From a virus: a stretch of 21,895 nt of DNA. The notes under the pieces are model-generated. The model saw nothing but the letters and a program-made list of their open reading frames with translations, was not told the origin of the DNA and ran no database searches. Both the position numbers and the translations under genes were made by a program. The stretch spans positions 1 to 21,895 of the IMG/VR virus record IMGVR_UViG_3300006865_000207; one strand, written 5' to 3'. Below, piece after piece: positions 1-6,722 of the stretch (the first letter of the stretch is position 1; every line of letters begins with the position of its first letter).

Positions 1-65
1 CGGTGCTGGAGCGGACCGGCAAGTCACCGATTCCCATGAAGCCGCGCGAGGCGTGCATGCGATGA
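1..65 (+). CDS. Possible 3' end of a rightward gene (partial)
   Basis: A short open frame enters from the left edge and ends with TGA at 63-65. Its last 20 residues, including the stretch KSPIPMKPREACMR, look protein-like, but there is too little to assign a function. A 17-codon ORF (62-115) starts in an ATGA overlap with this stop; it is probably not a gene because it runs through a terminator hairpin. The opposite strand also reads plausibly here, so the strand is not certain. Confidence 0.3.
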   Translation, partial: VLERTGKSPIPMKPREACMR

Positions 66-92
66 GCGAGCGGCTCACCACCAACAAGAAAA

Positions 93-110
93 CCCCGGCG
101 CGGGCCGGGG
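93..110 (-). terminator. Intrinsic terminator for the leftward gene ending at 133
   Basis: A perfect 7-bp stem (CCCCGGC / GCCGGGG) encloses a 4-nt loop. Read on the minus strand it is followed at once by TTTTCTTGTT, the U-rich tract expected of a rho-independent terminator. It lies 22 bases beyond the stop codon of the small minus-strand gene, which supports that gene and its direction. No T tract follows on the plus strand. Confidence 0.65.
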
Positions 111-132
111 CGTGAGAGGCAGAACAATGCCG

Positions 133-336
133 TCAATCTTCGCGGCGAGCCAGGAAGAACTCTTCGAAGAGGCGGTAGGCGGCCGCCACGTTGATCACGT
201 ATTCGTGGGTCCAGCGCTGGATCTGCCGCTTGGCAGCCCGGTTGCTGGTCAGGACGGGGCAAGCGTATCGCCCACGGTCGCCACCTTGCCCCCGTGTGGC
301 GGCCGTGGGGAACGGTGGCCCCACTTGGCCAGCCAT
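133..336 (-). CDS. Small hypothetical protein, 67 aa, leftward
   Basis: This 67-residue frame has a convincing C-terminal half (QRWTHEYVINVAAAYRLFEE, then FFLARRED), rich in aromatic and mixed charged residues and probably alpha-helical. The first 20 or so residues are Gly/Pro/Arg-rich and less convincing. The only ATG, at 336, lies just 7 bases after the upstream terminator hairpin and has no clear Shine-Dalgarno sequence, so the true start is uncertain. An intrinsic terminator follows the stop. The opposite-strand ORF over the same bases has the Arg/Gly/Val-rich composition of an antisense shadow. I do not recognise the family. It could be an early or regulatory phage gene on the strand opposite the late operon. 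Confidence 0.5.
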   Translation of the reverse strand: MAGQVGPPFPTAATRGQGGDRGRYACPVLTSNRAAKRQIQRWTHEYVINVAAAYRLFEEFFLARRED

Positions 337-342
337 AAGAAA

Positions 343-362
343 GAGGCCCGCGTACGGGCCTC
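343..362 (-). terminator. Intrinsic terminator for the leftward gene ending at 391
   Basis: A perfect 8-bp stem (GAGGCCCG / CGGGCCTC) with a 4-nt loop is followed on the minus strand by TTTCTTATGG. It lies 28 bases beyond the stop of the small minus-strand gene at 391. The ATG used by the next leftward gene (336) falls just after the T tract, so that gene would need read-through or its own promoter. Confidence 0.7.
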
Positions 363-390
363 GTGGGCGCTCTGGGCGCCAAGGGGAGCG

Positions 391-573
391 CTAGGTCGAC
401 GCCTCGTGCTCGGCCGCCAACAGGCGAATGACCTCGATCAGGTCCGCCCACCGGCAGGCGTAGGCGTCGCACCAGGCCTCGATCTCATCGAGCGTGTCGC
501 CGGCGGCGTCGTCGTCCAGAACGATCACGTGCACATCTCCGCGCTCCTGGGTACGTTCGAGAAGCGCGATCAA
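391..573 (-). CDS. Small acidic hypothetical protein, about 60 aa, leftward
   Basis: The protein-like reading here is on the minus strand, with the stretches DVHVIVLDDDAAGDTLDEIE and WADLIEVIRLLAAEHEAST: acidic, helical, with Trp and Cys. I choose a TTG start at 573 because GAGGAA lies 6 bases upstream; no ATG or GTG is available nearby in frame. The long frame continuing to 1287 runs antisense through both terminase genes and is not coding beyond about 600. A stem-loop terminator follows the stop. The function is unknown. It is divergent from the terminase small-subunit gene, so the promoters for both directions should lie near 574-620. Confidence 0.5.
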   Translation of the reverse strand: MIALLERTQERGDVHVIVLDDDAAGDTLDEIEAWCDAYACRWADLIEVIRLLAAEHEAST

Positions 574-600
574 CTCGAGTTCCTCGGGGCCCTCCGGTGA

Positions 601-1209
601 ATGGCCGCCAAGAAGAAGCAACCCGGCAAGCGGGGCGCTACGCCACCGAAGATCACGGTCCGGCCCGGCAAGGAGGACGGCCGGAAGGTCGACGGGCCGA
701 AGCTGCGCAAGCGACCGCCCGAGGAACGCATGGCGATGAAGGCCGACTGCGAAATGATGGTGCGGGCCTCGTGGCCGACCGGCCAGATCAAGGCCGCGCT
801 GAAAAACAAATACAAACTGCGGCACCGGGCCGCGATGAACTACATCAGGCGGGCCCAGAACGTCATCCTGGCCGAGGCGGACGTCGAGCCGCGCGTGTTG
901 ACGGCGACGCTGCTTGTGCGGCTGCAAACGATCATTCAGCATTCGACCGACGACAAGACGATCATGCGGGCGGTCGACTCGATCTCGCGTCTGTTCGGCC
1001 TCTACGGCGGCCGCTTCATTCACGCACCGGTCCAAACGGAGCCGCGCGATGACAGCGACGAACCACTGGACGCTCGCCGAGCTCGAATCCTTAGCCTGGT
1101 TAGCGAGGCACGGCGACGCCTCGGAACTGGCGACGCTGGAGCGCGTGCTTACGACGACCATGCCGCCGATCCCGATGTGCCCGCATCGGCCGAACGCGAA
1201 ACAGGCTAG
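601..1209 (+). CDS. Putative terminase small subunit
   Basis: This 202-residue protein has a Lys/Arg-rich N-terminus, a helical middle (about residues 44-90, ending in the segment AAMNYIRRAQNVILAEADV) like the DNA-binding helix-turn-helix of small terminase subunits, and a second helical segment (about 100-140). The small subunit recognises the packaging site and loads the large subunit. Identification rests mainly on position directly upstream of a clear large subunit, plus charge and helix pattern. ATG at 601 is the first start after an in-frame stop. A second in-frame ATG at 730 has GAGGAA 4 bases upstream and is an alternative. The C-terminal 53 codons overlap the large-subunit gene in another frame. 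Confidence 0.65.
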   Translation: MAAKKKQPGKRGATPPKITVRPGKEDGRKVDGPKLRKRPPEERMAMKADCEMMVRASWPTGQIKAALKNKYKLRHRAAMNYIRRAQNVILAEADVEPRVLTATLLVRLQTIIQHSTDDKTIMRAVDSISRLFGLYGGRFIHAPVQTEPRDDSDEPLDARRARILSLVSEARRRLGTGDAGARAYDDHAADPDVPASAERETG

Positions 1210-2539
1210 GTTCCTGGCGCTCGACGACGTCGAGGAGGTGATGTACGGCGGGGCGGCCGGCGGCGGCAAAACCGACGCGCTGCTCATGGCCGCCGTCCAG
1301 TACGCCCACGTCCCCGGCTACTCCGCCCTGATTCTGCGCCGCGAAATGGTCGATGCCCTGCAGCCCGACTCGATCCTGTTTCGCGCCCACACATGGTGGG
1401 ATCAGATCGCCCGCTTCTCGCCCAAGACGAACACGTTTACATTTCCCTCTGGCGCGACCATTACCTTCGGCCACATGCAGCACGAAAGGGACAAGCTGCG
1501 CTACCAGGGGTCGGCGTTTCAGTTCATCGGATTTGACGAGCTGACACACTTCACAGAAACGCAGTATCTGTATCTGTTTTCGCGCTTGCGGCGCCTCGTT
1601 GGGATGAACGTGCCGCTACGCGCCCGGGCGGCGACCAACCCTGGTGGGCCGGGGCATTCATGGGTCAAGTCACGCTTCGTTTCGGACGACGCTGAGCGTT
1701 GTCTCGTCGACGGCATCTACGACCGCGTGTTCTACGTCGGCGATCGGGCCTTCGTGCCTGCCCGCGTCGAGGACAATACGGCAATGGACCTGCCGAGCTA
1801 CCTCAAGAACCTCGATAAGCTCGACCCCGTCACCCGGGCCCGCCTCAAGCTCGGCGACTGGCGAGCGGCCGAAGAAGGCCTCGTCGATCCGGCATGGCTC
1901 CGCGACTATCGCGTCTTGGAGCACGAGTATCATCTATTCGACAACGAGCACAATTTCGTGCGCAGCGTGCTCCAGTCGGACGCGCGGCGGTATCAGGTGA
2001 TCGATGCCGGCGGCACGTCGAAGGAGCTTGCCGAGCAGCACAAGAACGCCCGGCCGTCCAATAGCGTTATCACGACGTTCGACTACTATCATCACGCCGA
2101 CGGCTGGCGAGCCTGGATCATCGTCAACTGCCGGGCCGGCCTCTACGCATTTCCGCAGCTCGTTGCGGCCGCCCGCGAGGAGGCCGAGCGATTCGCGCCG
2201 CTGTGGATTGGCGTGGAGGACAAGAATCAGGGCCGCGCGCTCTGGGAAACGCTCCGCGAAGAACTTCCGATGGTGCCCCTCGAGCCCGGCTCGCAGGACA
2301 AGGCGACGCGGGCCGCCCCGGCGCTGAACGCGATGTATAAGGGCGAGGTGTATTTTCCTGAGGAAGCGCCATGGCGGCCGGCGTTCATGGACGAGCTTCT
2401 GTTTTGGCAGGGACTGCCAGAACAACAGGACGATCGGATCGATACGCTCGCCTACGGTGTCGACCGCGTCCTGGTCCTGGCCGGCTCGCCCCGCGGGGCC
2501 GGCAGCGACGGACCTTTCGTCGGCGGGGGGATTTGGTGA
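1049..2539 (+). CDS. Terminase large subunit (packaging ATPase/nuclease)
   Basis: This 496-residue protein is the DNA-packaging motor and head-filling nuclease. The Walker A loop GGAAGGGKT is at residues 67-75, with Walker B (FIGFDE, D163-E164) and a coupling-type segment ATNPGGPG at 195-202. The C-terminal nuclease half contains candidate metal-binding acids in VIDAGGT (D319), GVEDKNQG (E390-D391) and DDRIDTLAYG (D461-D465), in keeping with an RNase H-like fold. The length is normal for the family. I choose ATG 1049 because GGAG lies 7 bases upstream and residues 1-45 read well (TLAELESLAWLARHGDASEL). The frame is open further upstream, but that part looks like an antisense or out-of-frame reading of the small subunit. 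Confidence 0.93.
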   Translation: MTATNHWTLAELESLAWLARHGDASELATLERVLTTTMPPIPMCPHRPNAKQARFLALDDVEEVMYGGAAGGGKTDALLMAAVQYAHVPGYSALILRREMVDALQPDSILFRAHTWWDQIARFSPKTNTFTFPSGATITFGHMQHERDKLRYQGSAFQFIGFDELTHFTETQYLYLFSRLRRLVGMNVPLRARAATNPGGPGHSWVKSRFVSDDAERCLVDGIYDRVFYVGDRAFVPARVEDNTAMDLPSYLKNLDKLDPVTRARLKLGDWRAAEEGLVDPAWLRDYRVLEHEYHLFDNEHNFVRSVLQSDARRYQVIDAGGTSKELAEQHKNARPSNSVITTFDYYHHADGWRAWIIVNCRAGLYAFPQLVAAAREEAERFAPLWIGVEDKNQGRALWETLREELPMVPLEPGSQDKATRAAPALNAMYKGEVYFPEEAPWRPAFMDELLFWQGLPEQQDDRIDTLAYGVDRVLVLAGSPRGAGSDGPFVGGGIW

Positions 2540-2542
2540 CCG

Positions 2543-2797
2543 ATGGGAAAACCGCAGAAGGCCCCTGAGCGGCCGCGCAAACGGATGAGGATGGGCCGGC
2601 CGCTGGGCATCGCCCGCGACTGCATGTGCTTGACGGTCGATCCGTCGCCGCTGGGCATCGAGGCCCTGCTGCAACCGTACCTCGAGACCGGCTGGGAGAT
2701 CGCCTCGGCGACGATGGGCGGCTACGACGACACCGGCGTGCATCGCTCGATCGGTGTCATGACGATCATCCTGCAGCGAGACAAGGAACTCGGATGA
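2543..2797 (+). CDS. Small hypothetical phage protein, 84 aa
   Basis: This 84-residue protein starts 3 bases after the terminase large-subunit stop and overlaps the next gene by 4 bases (ATGA). The N-terminus is strongly basic (KAPERPRKRMRMGRP) and the C-terminal half is a compact mixed region with ETGWEIASATMGGYDD followed by a hydrophobic strand GVMTIILQR. The latter pattern resembles small beta-alpha proteins in which a polypeptide must be judged 'in a way that improves context' (often phage accessory proteins), but I cannot name a family. Co-translation with terminase is likely from the spacing. Confidence 0.65.
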   Translation: MGKPQKAPERPRKRMRMGRPLGIARDCMCLTVDPSPLGIEALLQPYLETGWEIASATMGGYDDTGVHRSIGVMTIILQRDKELG

Positions 2798-3018
2798 GCG
2801 TCGCGTTTTTCACCTACGATCTGATAGGGGGCCCGCTGGACGGCGGCACCATTCTACATATCAGACAGCTCCCTCTGCTGGTTTTCGTCGGGCCAGCCGA
2901 AGAAGGCGATACGTTCGCACCGTACGGTCCGATGCGATCTGTGCGCACCCCTTGGGCGTATCGTTTCGACGGCATCGCCTACGCACATTCACCGCACGAG
3001 TCGCTACGTCGCAAGTGA
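2794..3018 (+). CDS. Small hypothetical protein with GGPLDGG motif, 74 aa
   Basis: ATG at 2794 overlaps the upstream stop in ATGA. The 74-residue product begins with FTYDLIGGPLDGG and ends with a YRFDGIAYAH segment. A strand followed by GGPLDG or GGPMDG near the N-terminus is a recurrent pattern in short phage and environmental bacterial proteins, as I recall it, with no known function. The 3' end overlaps the 3' end of the leftward 450-residue gene by 15 bases, so this is the last gene of the terminase block. Confidence 0.65.
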   Translation: MSVAFFTYDLIGGPLDGGTILHIRQLPLLVFVGPAEEGDTFAPYGPMRSVRTPWAYRFDGIAYAHSPHESLRRK

Positions 3019-4356
3019 GTCGGCCCGCGTTTCGGCACCGGCGTTGTTCGACGGCATTTGCACGCCGAAGGCCCGTCGAAAGAACCGCTGAAAGACACCC
3101 TCCGAGTTTGCCACGGTGAACGACCAGCGGTCGCCGCGCAGTGCTTTGGCGAACTCGGCCCCGCGCCGCCAAGCCAGGCCGATCCCGCCGAAGTAGGAAA
3201 CCTCCCCGAAAACAATGTCGTCAACCCGCACGGTTTTGCCGCTCGTTGGGTTCGTCGCCCAGATAAGATGCAGGTTGAGCGTGGGGCGAATGTACTCGGG
3301 GATCAGCACAAATCCGTAGGCGTGAGTCCACGCCGTTGCGGCGGAAAGGACCGCCGGCGCCAGGGTCACCGCCGAACCAATCGTGCCGGAACCGTCCTGA
3401 ACGTATATGGAGAGATCGCCGGCTAGGATACCAGCCTCGCCTAAGTACCAGAACGATAGGCAGTAGAGGCGATTGCGCTTGGCCTGGGTGATGGGCAGCG
3501 ACTGAATAAGCGAGATCGACGCCGGTGCACCGGAGGCCAGTAACTTGAGCGACTGCGCGCCATGAAACGCATTTCCGTCCAGGAAGATGTGCGTGCCCGC
3601 CGTGCCCGTATTGATTTGCCAACTGCTCGGGATATTCGCCGCCCCGCTCTCGAAGTCGCCATTGGAGACGAGCGACGTCGAGTGCAGGCCCTGCAGCGTG
3701 CCCTGATCGCCGAAGCCCTCGGGGTCCACGCCGTGCGCCTCGGTTTCCTTTGAGCCCTTCACGGTGAAGGTCTCCGATCCCTCGGGGCGCCCGTCCCGCT
3801 CGCTGTCCGCGACGCACTCGACCGAGACGGTGTCGCTGGGCACGGCCAACTCGCTATTCACACCAGCGTAGTCGGGCTGGGCGCCGATCTGAATGCCCGA
3901 CACGCGCCCCGGCGACATATAGCCGTCGAGTACCTTGGTCGTCATGAGCACGGCGTCGCTGGCGTGATTTCCAGCCGCCGCCGACACGGCGCCGATCGTG
4001 ACGACCGAGGCATTGATCGACTCCGAGGCCGCCACCATCGCGAGCCGAAGCCGATAGAGAAGCTCGTCGATCGAGCCGCCCGGCCAGCCCAACTCGTCCA
4101 GGATCGTCGTCTTATCCTGCAGCCGGGTGCTCGCGATGCCCGCCAAAGCGGCCCGCCTCCCGACGTGCTGCGCCTTCCACGAGGCAAAGGACGAAATCAG
4201 CGTCCCCTGCGGCCCCAGAATCGGCAGGGCATCCTGATAAACCGCGAGGATTTCGGCCAAATCGGTGTCGAGATCGGTGCCGTCGGTCTTTTGCAGGTCG
4301 TAGTGTTTGACGAGCTTTCCCAGGTCCTCGAACAGCTCGGCGTAGTTCAGGGCCAT
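3004..4356 (-). CDS. Virion-associated or moron-like protein with carbohydrate-binding-like domain, leftward
   Basis: This 450-residue protein lies on the strand opposite its neighbours. Residues 1-125 are mostly helical. Residues 126-210 are beta-rich. Residues 229-385 begin with SNGDFESG, include SSWQINT and GAQSLKLLAS, and end VRVDDIVFG: the signature of a jelly-roll carbohydrate-binding-like or galactose-binding-like domain. Residues 386-450 are a basic tail. No signal peptide is seen. The start at 4356 has GGGAG about 11 bases upstream, separated by an A8 tract. I recall similar N-terminal regions (MALNYAELFEDLGKLVKHY type) in uncharacterised planctomycete proteins. It may be a virion surface protein transcribed separately, or a moron gene expressed from a prophage. 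The function is not proven. Confidence 0.75.
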   Translation of the reverse strand: MALNYAELFEDLGKLVKHYDLQKTDGTDLDTDLAEILAVYQDALPILGPQGTLISSFASWKAQHVGRRAALAGIASTRLQDKTTILDELGWPGGSIDELLYRLRLAMVAASESINASVVTIGAVSAAAGNHASDAVLMTTKVLDGYMSPGRVSGIQIGAQPDYAGVNSELAVPSDTVSVECVADSERDGRPEGSETFTVKGSKETEAHGVDPEGFGDQGTLQGLHSTSLVSNGDFESGAANIPSSWQINTGTAGTHIFLDGNAFHGAQSLKLLASGAPASISLIQSLPITQAKRNRLYCLSFWYLGEAGILAGDLSIYVQDGSGTIGSAVTLAPAVLSAATAWTHAYGFVLIPEYIRPTLNLHLIWATNPTSGKTVRVDDIVFGEVSYFGGIGLAWRRGAEFAKALRGDRWSFTVANSEGVFQRFFRRAFGVQMPSNNAGAETRADSLAT

Positions 4357-4414
4357 CGTTTTTTTTCTCCCTGGGCTTGATTTTCATCTACCAGCGTGCG
4401 GCATAAATGCGGCT
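4357..4414. promoter_or_regulatory. Divergent intergenic region between the leftward 450-aa gene and the capsid block
   Basis: These 58 bases separate two divergent starts, so promoters for both directions may lie here or just inside the genes. On the minus strand GGGAG (4367-4371) and an eight-T run (4359-4366, A8 on the coding strand) precede the ATG. On the plus strand a weak pair TTGATT (4377-4382) and CATAAA (4402-4407) has a 19-base spacer, longer than ideal. No Shine-Dalgarno sequence precedes the plus-strand ATG, so leaderless or weak initiation is possible. Confidence 0.3.
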
Positions 4415-5830
4415 ATGGCGAAATCGAAGCTATTTCGGCAGGTCGCGTTGAAGCCGGGAACCTACCAGTTCCCCGGCGGCACCCGCATAAGCTACAGCCG
4501 CGACGATCTCAAAAGCTATGTCGAGGGGACGCGGAAGGCGCTGGCGGCTGGCAAGCGTATCTCGGTTTTCCTCGAGCACCCAAAGCCTGGCAGCGTCGAG
4601 GGCGGCCCGCTGGACGAGCACGACGCCAAGGCCGACCGCCTGCGGAACACGGTCGGGAAACTCGTGGCGATCGATCAGGAGCCCGACGGCTCGCTGTCCT
4701 ACGTGCTCGAGATTGCCGGGGCGGCCGCCGAAAAGGTCGCCGACGGCCACATTCGCTACACGAGCCCCGAACTGCGGCGGACCTACCGGAACGGCGACGG
4801 TGTCGAGATCAACAATCTCGTCGCCCATGTGGCGCTGACGAACAACCCCCGCACAACGCAGCAGGGCGAGTTCGAGTACGCCGACGCGACCGAGGCCCCG
4901 GCCCTGCAGTTTTCCCTGGCCGACTACGTCGAGGACCAAAGCATGCCCCGCGCCAATCCCAAGAAGGCCGCTCCCAAGGCCAAGCCCACCGCCAAAACGC
5001 CCGCTGGCCGCAAGGCCGACTTCGTGCAGGCCCTCTCGGGCCTCATTGCCCAGTTCGCCGACGACGAAAAGTCGGAGGACGTCCCGCCGAGCGAAACCAG
5101 CGATGACGATTCGACGTCAGAGGTCCCGCAGCCTGGCAGCGACAAGGATCAGCAGGTCAAGGCCTGCGTCGCGGCTCTGGCGAGCTTCGACATTGTGCTC
5201 CCCGAGGACACGAACGCCGAGAACTTCATCGCCAATCTGCGGGCCGCCGTGACCGCCCTGGCCGCCGTCAAGGACAGCCTCAACGGCGGTGACGACGAAC
5301 CCGGCCCCGAGGAGTCCTATATGCCGCCGCAAGAGGAAACCACGCCCCGCCAGTTCAGCCTCGAGGACGTCACCAGCGGCCGCCTCAAGAAGAAAAACGC
5401 CGTGCTGGCGAAGCTGCTCACGCAGACCGCGGCGCATGTCAACGCCGAAATCGAGGGGCTGACCAAGAGCGGCACGATCACGCCCACCGTCGCCAAAGCG
5501 CTGCGGACCAAGTTCAACGCAGTTCAGTTCTCGGCCGATGGCGACGAGCGGCCCAGCTTCACGCTCGACGAGGTCGTCGGTCTGCTTCGGGCCAACAGCC
5601 GTGCGGATCGATTCGGCAACGCGCAGTTCGCTGCGGACGAGGACGAGCACGCGACGCCCGGATTCTTCGACGCCGGCGAGCAGAGCCCGCTGGGGCCGAC
5701 GCCCGGCAGCAACCGCTACAAGGCCGCCGTCGCCGCAATGTCGGACACCGTCACAAACATGCAGGGCGGCCGCCGCAGGCACCTAGACGCCCCTCCGTTC
5801 ACACGTTCGCAAACCTTACCCGCCCGCTGA
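4415..5830 (+). CDS. Mu I-like capsid protease with C-terminal scaffold
   Basis: This 471-residue protein resembles the Mu I-like head-maturation protease family. FLEHP (H55) and RYTSPEL (S117) are candidate catalytic positions, and ALTNNP (140-145) is a family hallmark. These enzymes cut the scaffold and themselves during capsid maturation. Residues 180-471 are low-complexity, acidic and helical, as in scaffold regions (SEDVPPSETSDDDS near 220). The motif QF[SA] recurs at 165, 213, 313, 371 and 404. An in-frame ATG at 4943 could start a scaffold-only product. The gene lies directly upstream of the decoration and major capsid genes, the normal place for this function. Confidence 0.82.
   Translation: MAKSKLFRQVALKPGTYQFPGGTRISYSRDDLKSYVEGTRKALAAGKRISVFLEHPKPGSVEGGPLDEHDAKADRLRNTVGKLVAIDQEPDGSLSYVLEIAGAAAEKVADGHIRYTSPELRRTYRNGDGVEINNLVAHVALTNNPRTTQQGEFEYADATEAPALQFSLADYVEDQSMPRANPKKAAPKAKPTAKTPAGRKADFVQALSGLIAQFADDEKSEDVPPSETSDDDSTSEVPQPGSDKDQQVKACVAALASFDIVLPEDTNAENFIANLRAAVTALAAVKDSLNGGDDEPGPEESYMPPQEETTPRQFSLEDVTSGRLKKKNAVLAKLLTQTAAHVNAEIEGLTKSGTITPTVAKALRTKFNAVQFSADGDERPSFTLDEVVGLLRANSRADRFGNAQFAADEDEHATPGFFDAGEQSPLGPTPGSNRYKAAVAAMSDTVTNMQGGRRRHLDAPPFTRSQTLPAR
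4931..4945 (+). promoter_or_regulatory. Internal ribosome binding site and start for a scaffold-only product
   Basis: GAGGA (4931-4935) lies 7 bases before an in-frame ATG (4943-4945) that is codon 177 of the protease gene. Initiation here would give a 295-residue protein ending at 5830. It would lack the protease domain but keep the acidic, helical scaffold part. This is the arrangement known for lambda C/Nu3. The outer start at 4415 has no comparable Shine-Dalgarno sequence. Confidence 0.5.
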
Positions 5831-5854
5831 GATCAGCCTCGAGGACCGATCATC

Positions 5855-6655
5855 ATGACCCGCGCTAACCCGTTCGGCCTGCCAGGGATCGACGCTCGCA
5901 TCCAAGGCGAGACGTATGAGGTCCACTGGGGCAAAGACGAGCAGATCATCAAGGGCAAGGGGATTATTTCGTCGGCCGCCCGCGACAGTGGCAACACGCC
6001 CACGACGACGCTCCGCGGCGGTCTGGTTTTGGCCCGCCTCACCGACTCGGGCAAGTACGTCGCCTACTCGGCGACTGGGGCCAACGGGGCCGGCAGCGAT
6101 CGCGCCTCGGCGATCCTCGAGCAGGGCGTCAATCTGCTGGACTACACCGGCACGGCCGTCGATCGCCTGATGCCGGTTCTGCTGGGCGGCCCGATCCGCG
6201 ACAGCCAGTGCTTCGGCCTCGATGGACACGCCAAGAGCGCCCTTTCGCGGCACTTCGTGTTCGAGGACGCGCTTAACGAGGCGGCGGCCCAGAACTACGG
6301 AGGCCTTGGCCCGCCGAATGCGCTCAAGCTGTTCTCGGTCTATGCTTCGACCAACACGGTGACGCTGACGGCCGAAATGAGCGGATCGATCTTCCTGGGC
6401 AATCACTCGACGAACATGATCTACACCCTGCCGACGCTCGCCGCCGGCCTGCGGTACCGAGTCATCAACCTCGTCGACTTCACCGTGACGATCAACGGCG
6501 CCGCCGGCACGATCGTCAAGAAAAACAACGCCGCCGCAAACTCGGTGGCGTTCGTCACGGCCGGCGAGCTGATCGGCGCGACGATCGACATCATCGCCAA
6601 CCACGACGCCACCAAGTGGCTGACGTATCCGGCCGGCGGTTTCACGATCACCTAG
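5855..6655 (+). CDS. Head decoration protein (lambda D-like) with C-terminal extension
   Basis: Residues 45-120 follow the lambda D-like decoration pattern: TTLRGGLVLARLTDSGKYVA, then ASAILEQGVNLLDY and DRLMPVLLGGPI. Such proteins bind the outside of the capsid and stabilise the expanded shell. The protein is 266 residues, about twice the usual length. Residues 155-266 form a separate beta-rich domain (TLTAEMSGSIFL, MIYTLPTLAAGLRY, VTINGAAGTIV) like domains often seen in phage fibres and decoration extensions. The start has GAGGA 9 bases upstream. It lies between the protease/scaffold and major capsid genes, the same order as in lambda-like head modules. Confidence 0.8.
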   Translation: MTRANPFGLPGIDARIQGETYEVHWGKDEQIIKGKGIISSAARDSGNTPTTTLRGGLVLARLTDSGKYVAYSATGANGAGSDRASAILEQGVNLLDYTGTAVDRLMPVLLGGPIRDSQCFGLDGHAKSALSRHFVFEDALNEAAAQNYGGLGPPNALKLFSVYASTNTVTLTAEMSGSIFLGNHSTNMIYTLPTLAAGLRYRVINLVDFTVTINGAAGTIVKKNNAAANSVAFVTAGELIGATIDIIANHDATKWLTYPAGGFTIT

Positions 6656-6661
6656 CGCCCG

Positions 6662-6677
6662 GCGGCCAGTAGGCCGC
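6662..6677 (+). other. Hairpin between the decoration and major capsid genes
   Basis: A perfect 6-bp stem (GCGGCC / GGCCGC) with the loop AGTA sits in the 67-base gap upstream of the major capsid gene. There is no T tract, so I do not call it a terminator. It could mark an mRNA processing or stability point, or be a chance palindrome in GC-rich DNA. Confidence 0.35.
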
Positions 6678-6722
6678 GCCCCCTGCACCCTGTAACTCGA
6701 CCCTCGATTTCGGAGCGAAACC

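Noticed and set aside
62-115. 17-codon ORF in ATGA overlap with the left-edge gene
   Set aside because: Too short and it runs through the minus-strand terminator hairpin; no support as a gene.
112-600. Plus-strand ORF of 162 codons at the left end
   Set aside because: It is antisense to two better minus-strand genes that have terminators, and its composition (Arg, Gly, Val-rich, few aromatics) is that of a shadow frame.
914-1048. Upstream extension of the terminase large-subunit frame
   Set aside because: The added residues are Ser/Arg/Cys-rich, out of frame with the small subunit, and ATG 1049 has a good ribosome binding site.
574-1287. Minus-strand frame continuing from the small 391-573 gene through the terminase genes
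   Set aside because: It runs antisense to the small subunit and the large-subunit ATPase motif; the sequence is Ser/Arg/Leu-rich and not protein-like.
4396-5106. Plus-strand ORF overlapping the protease gene
   Set aside because: Arg/Gly/Pro-rich +1 shadow of the Mu I-like protease.
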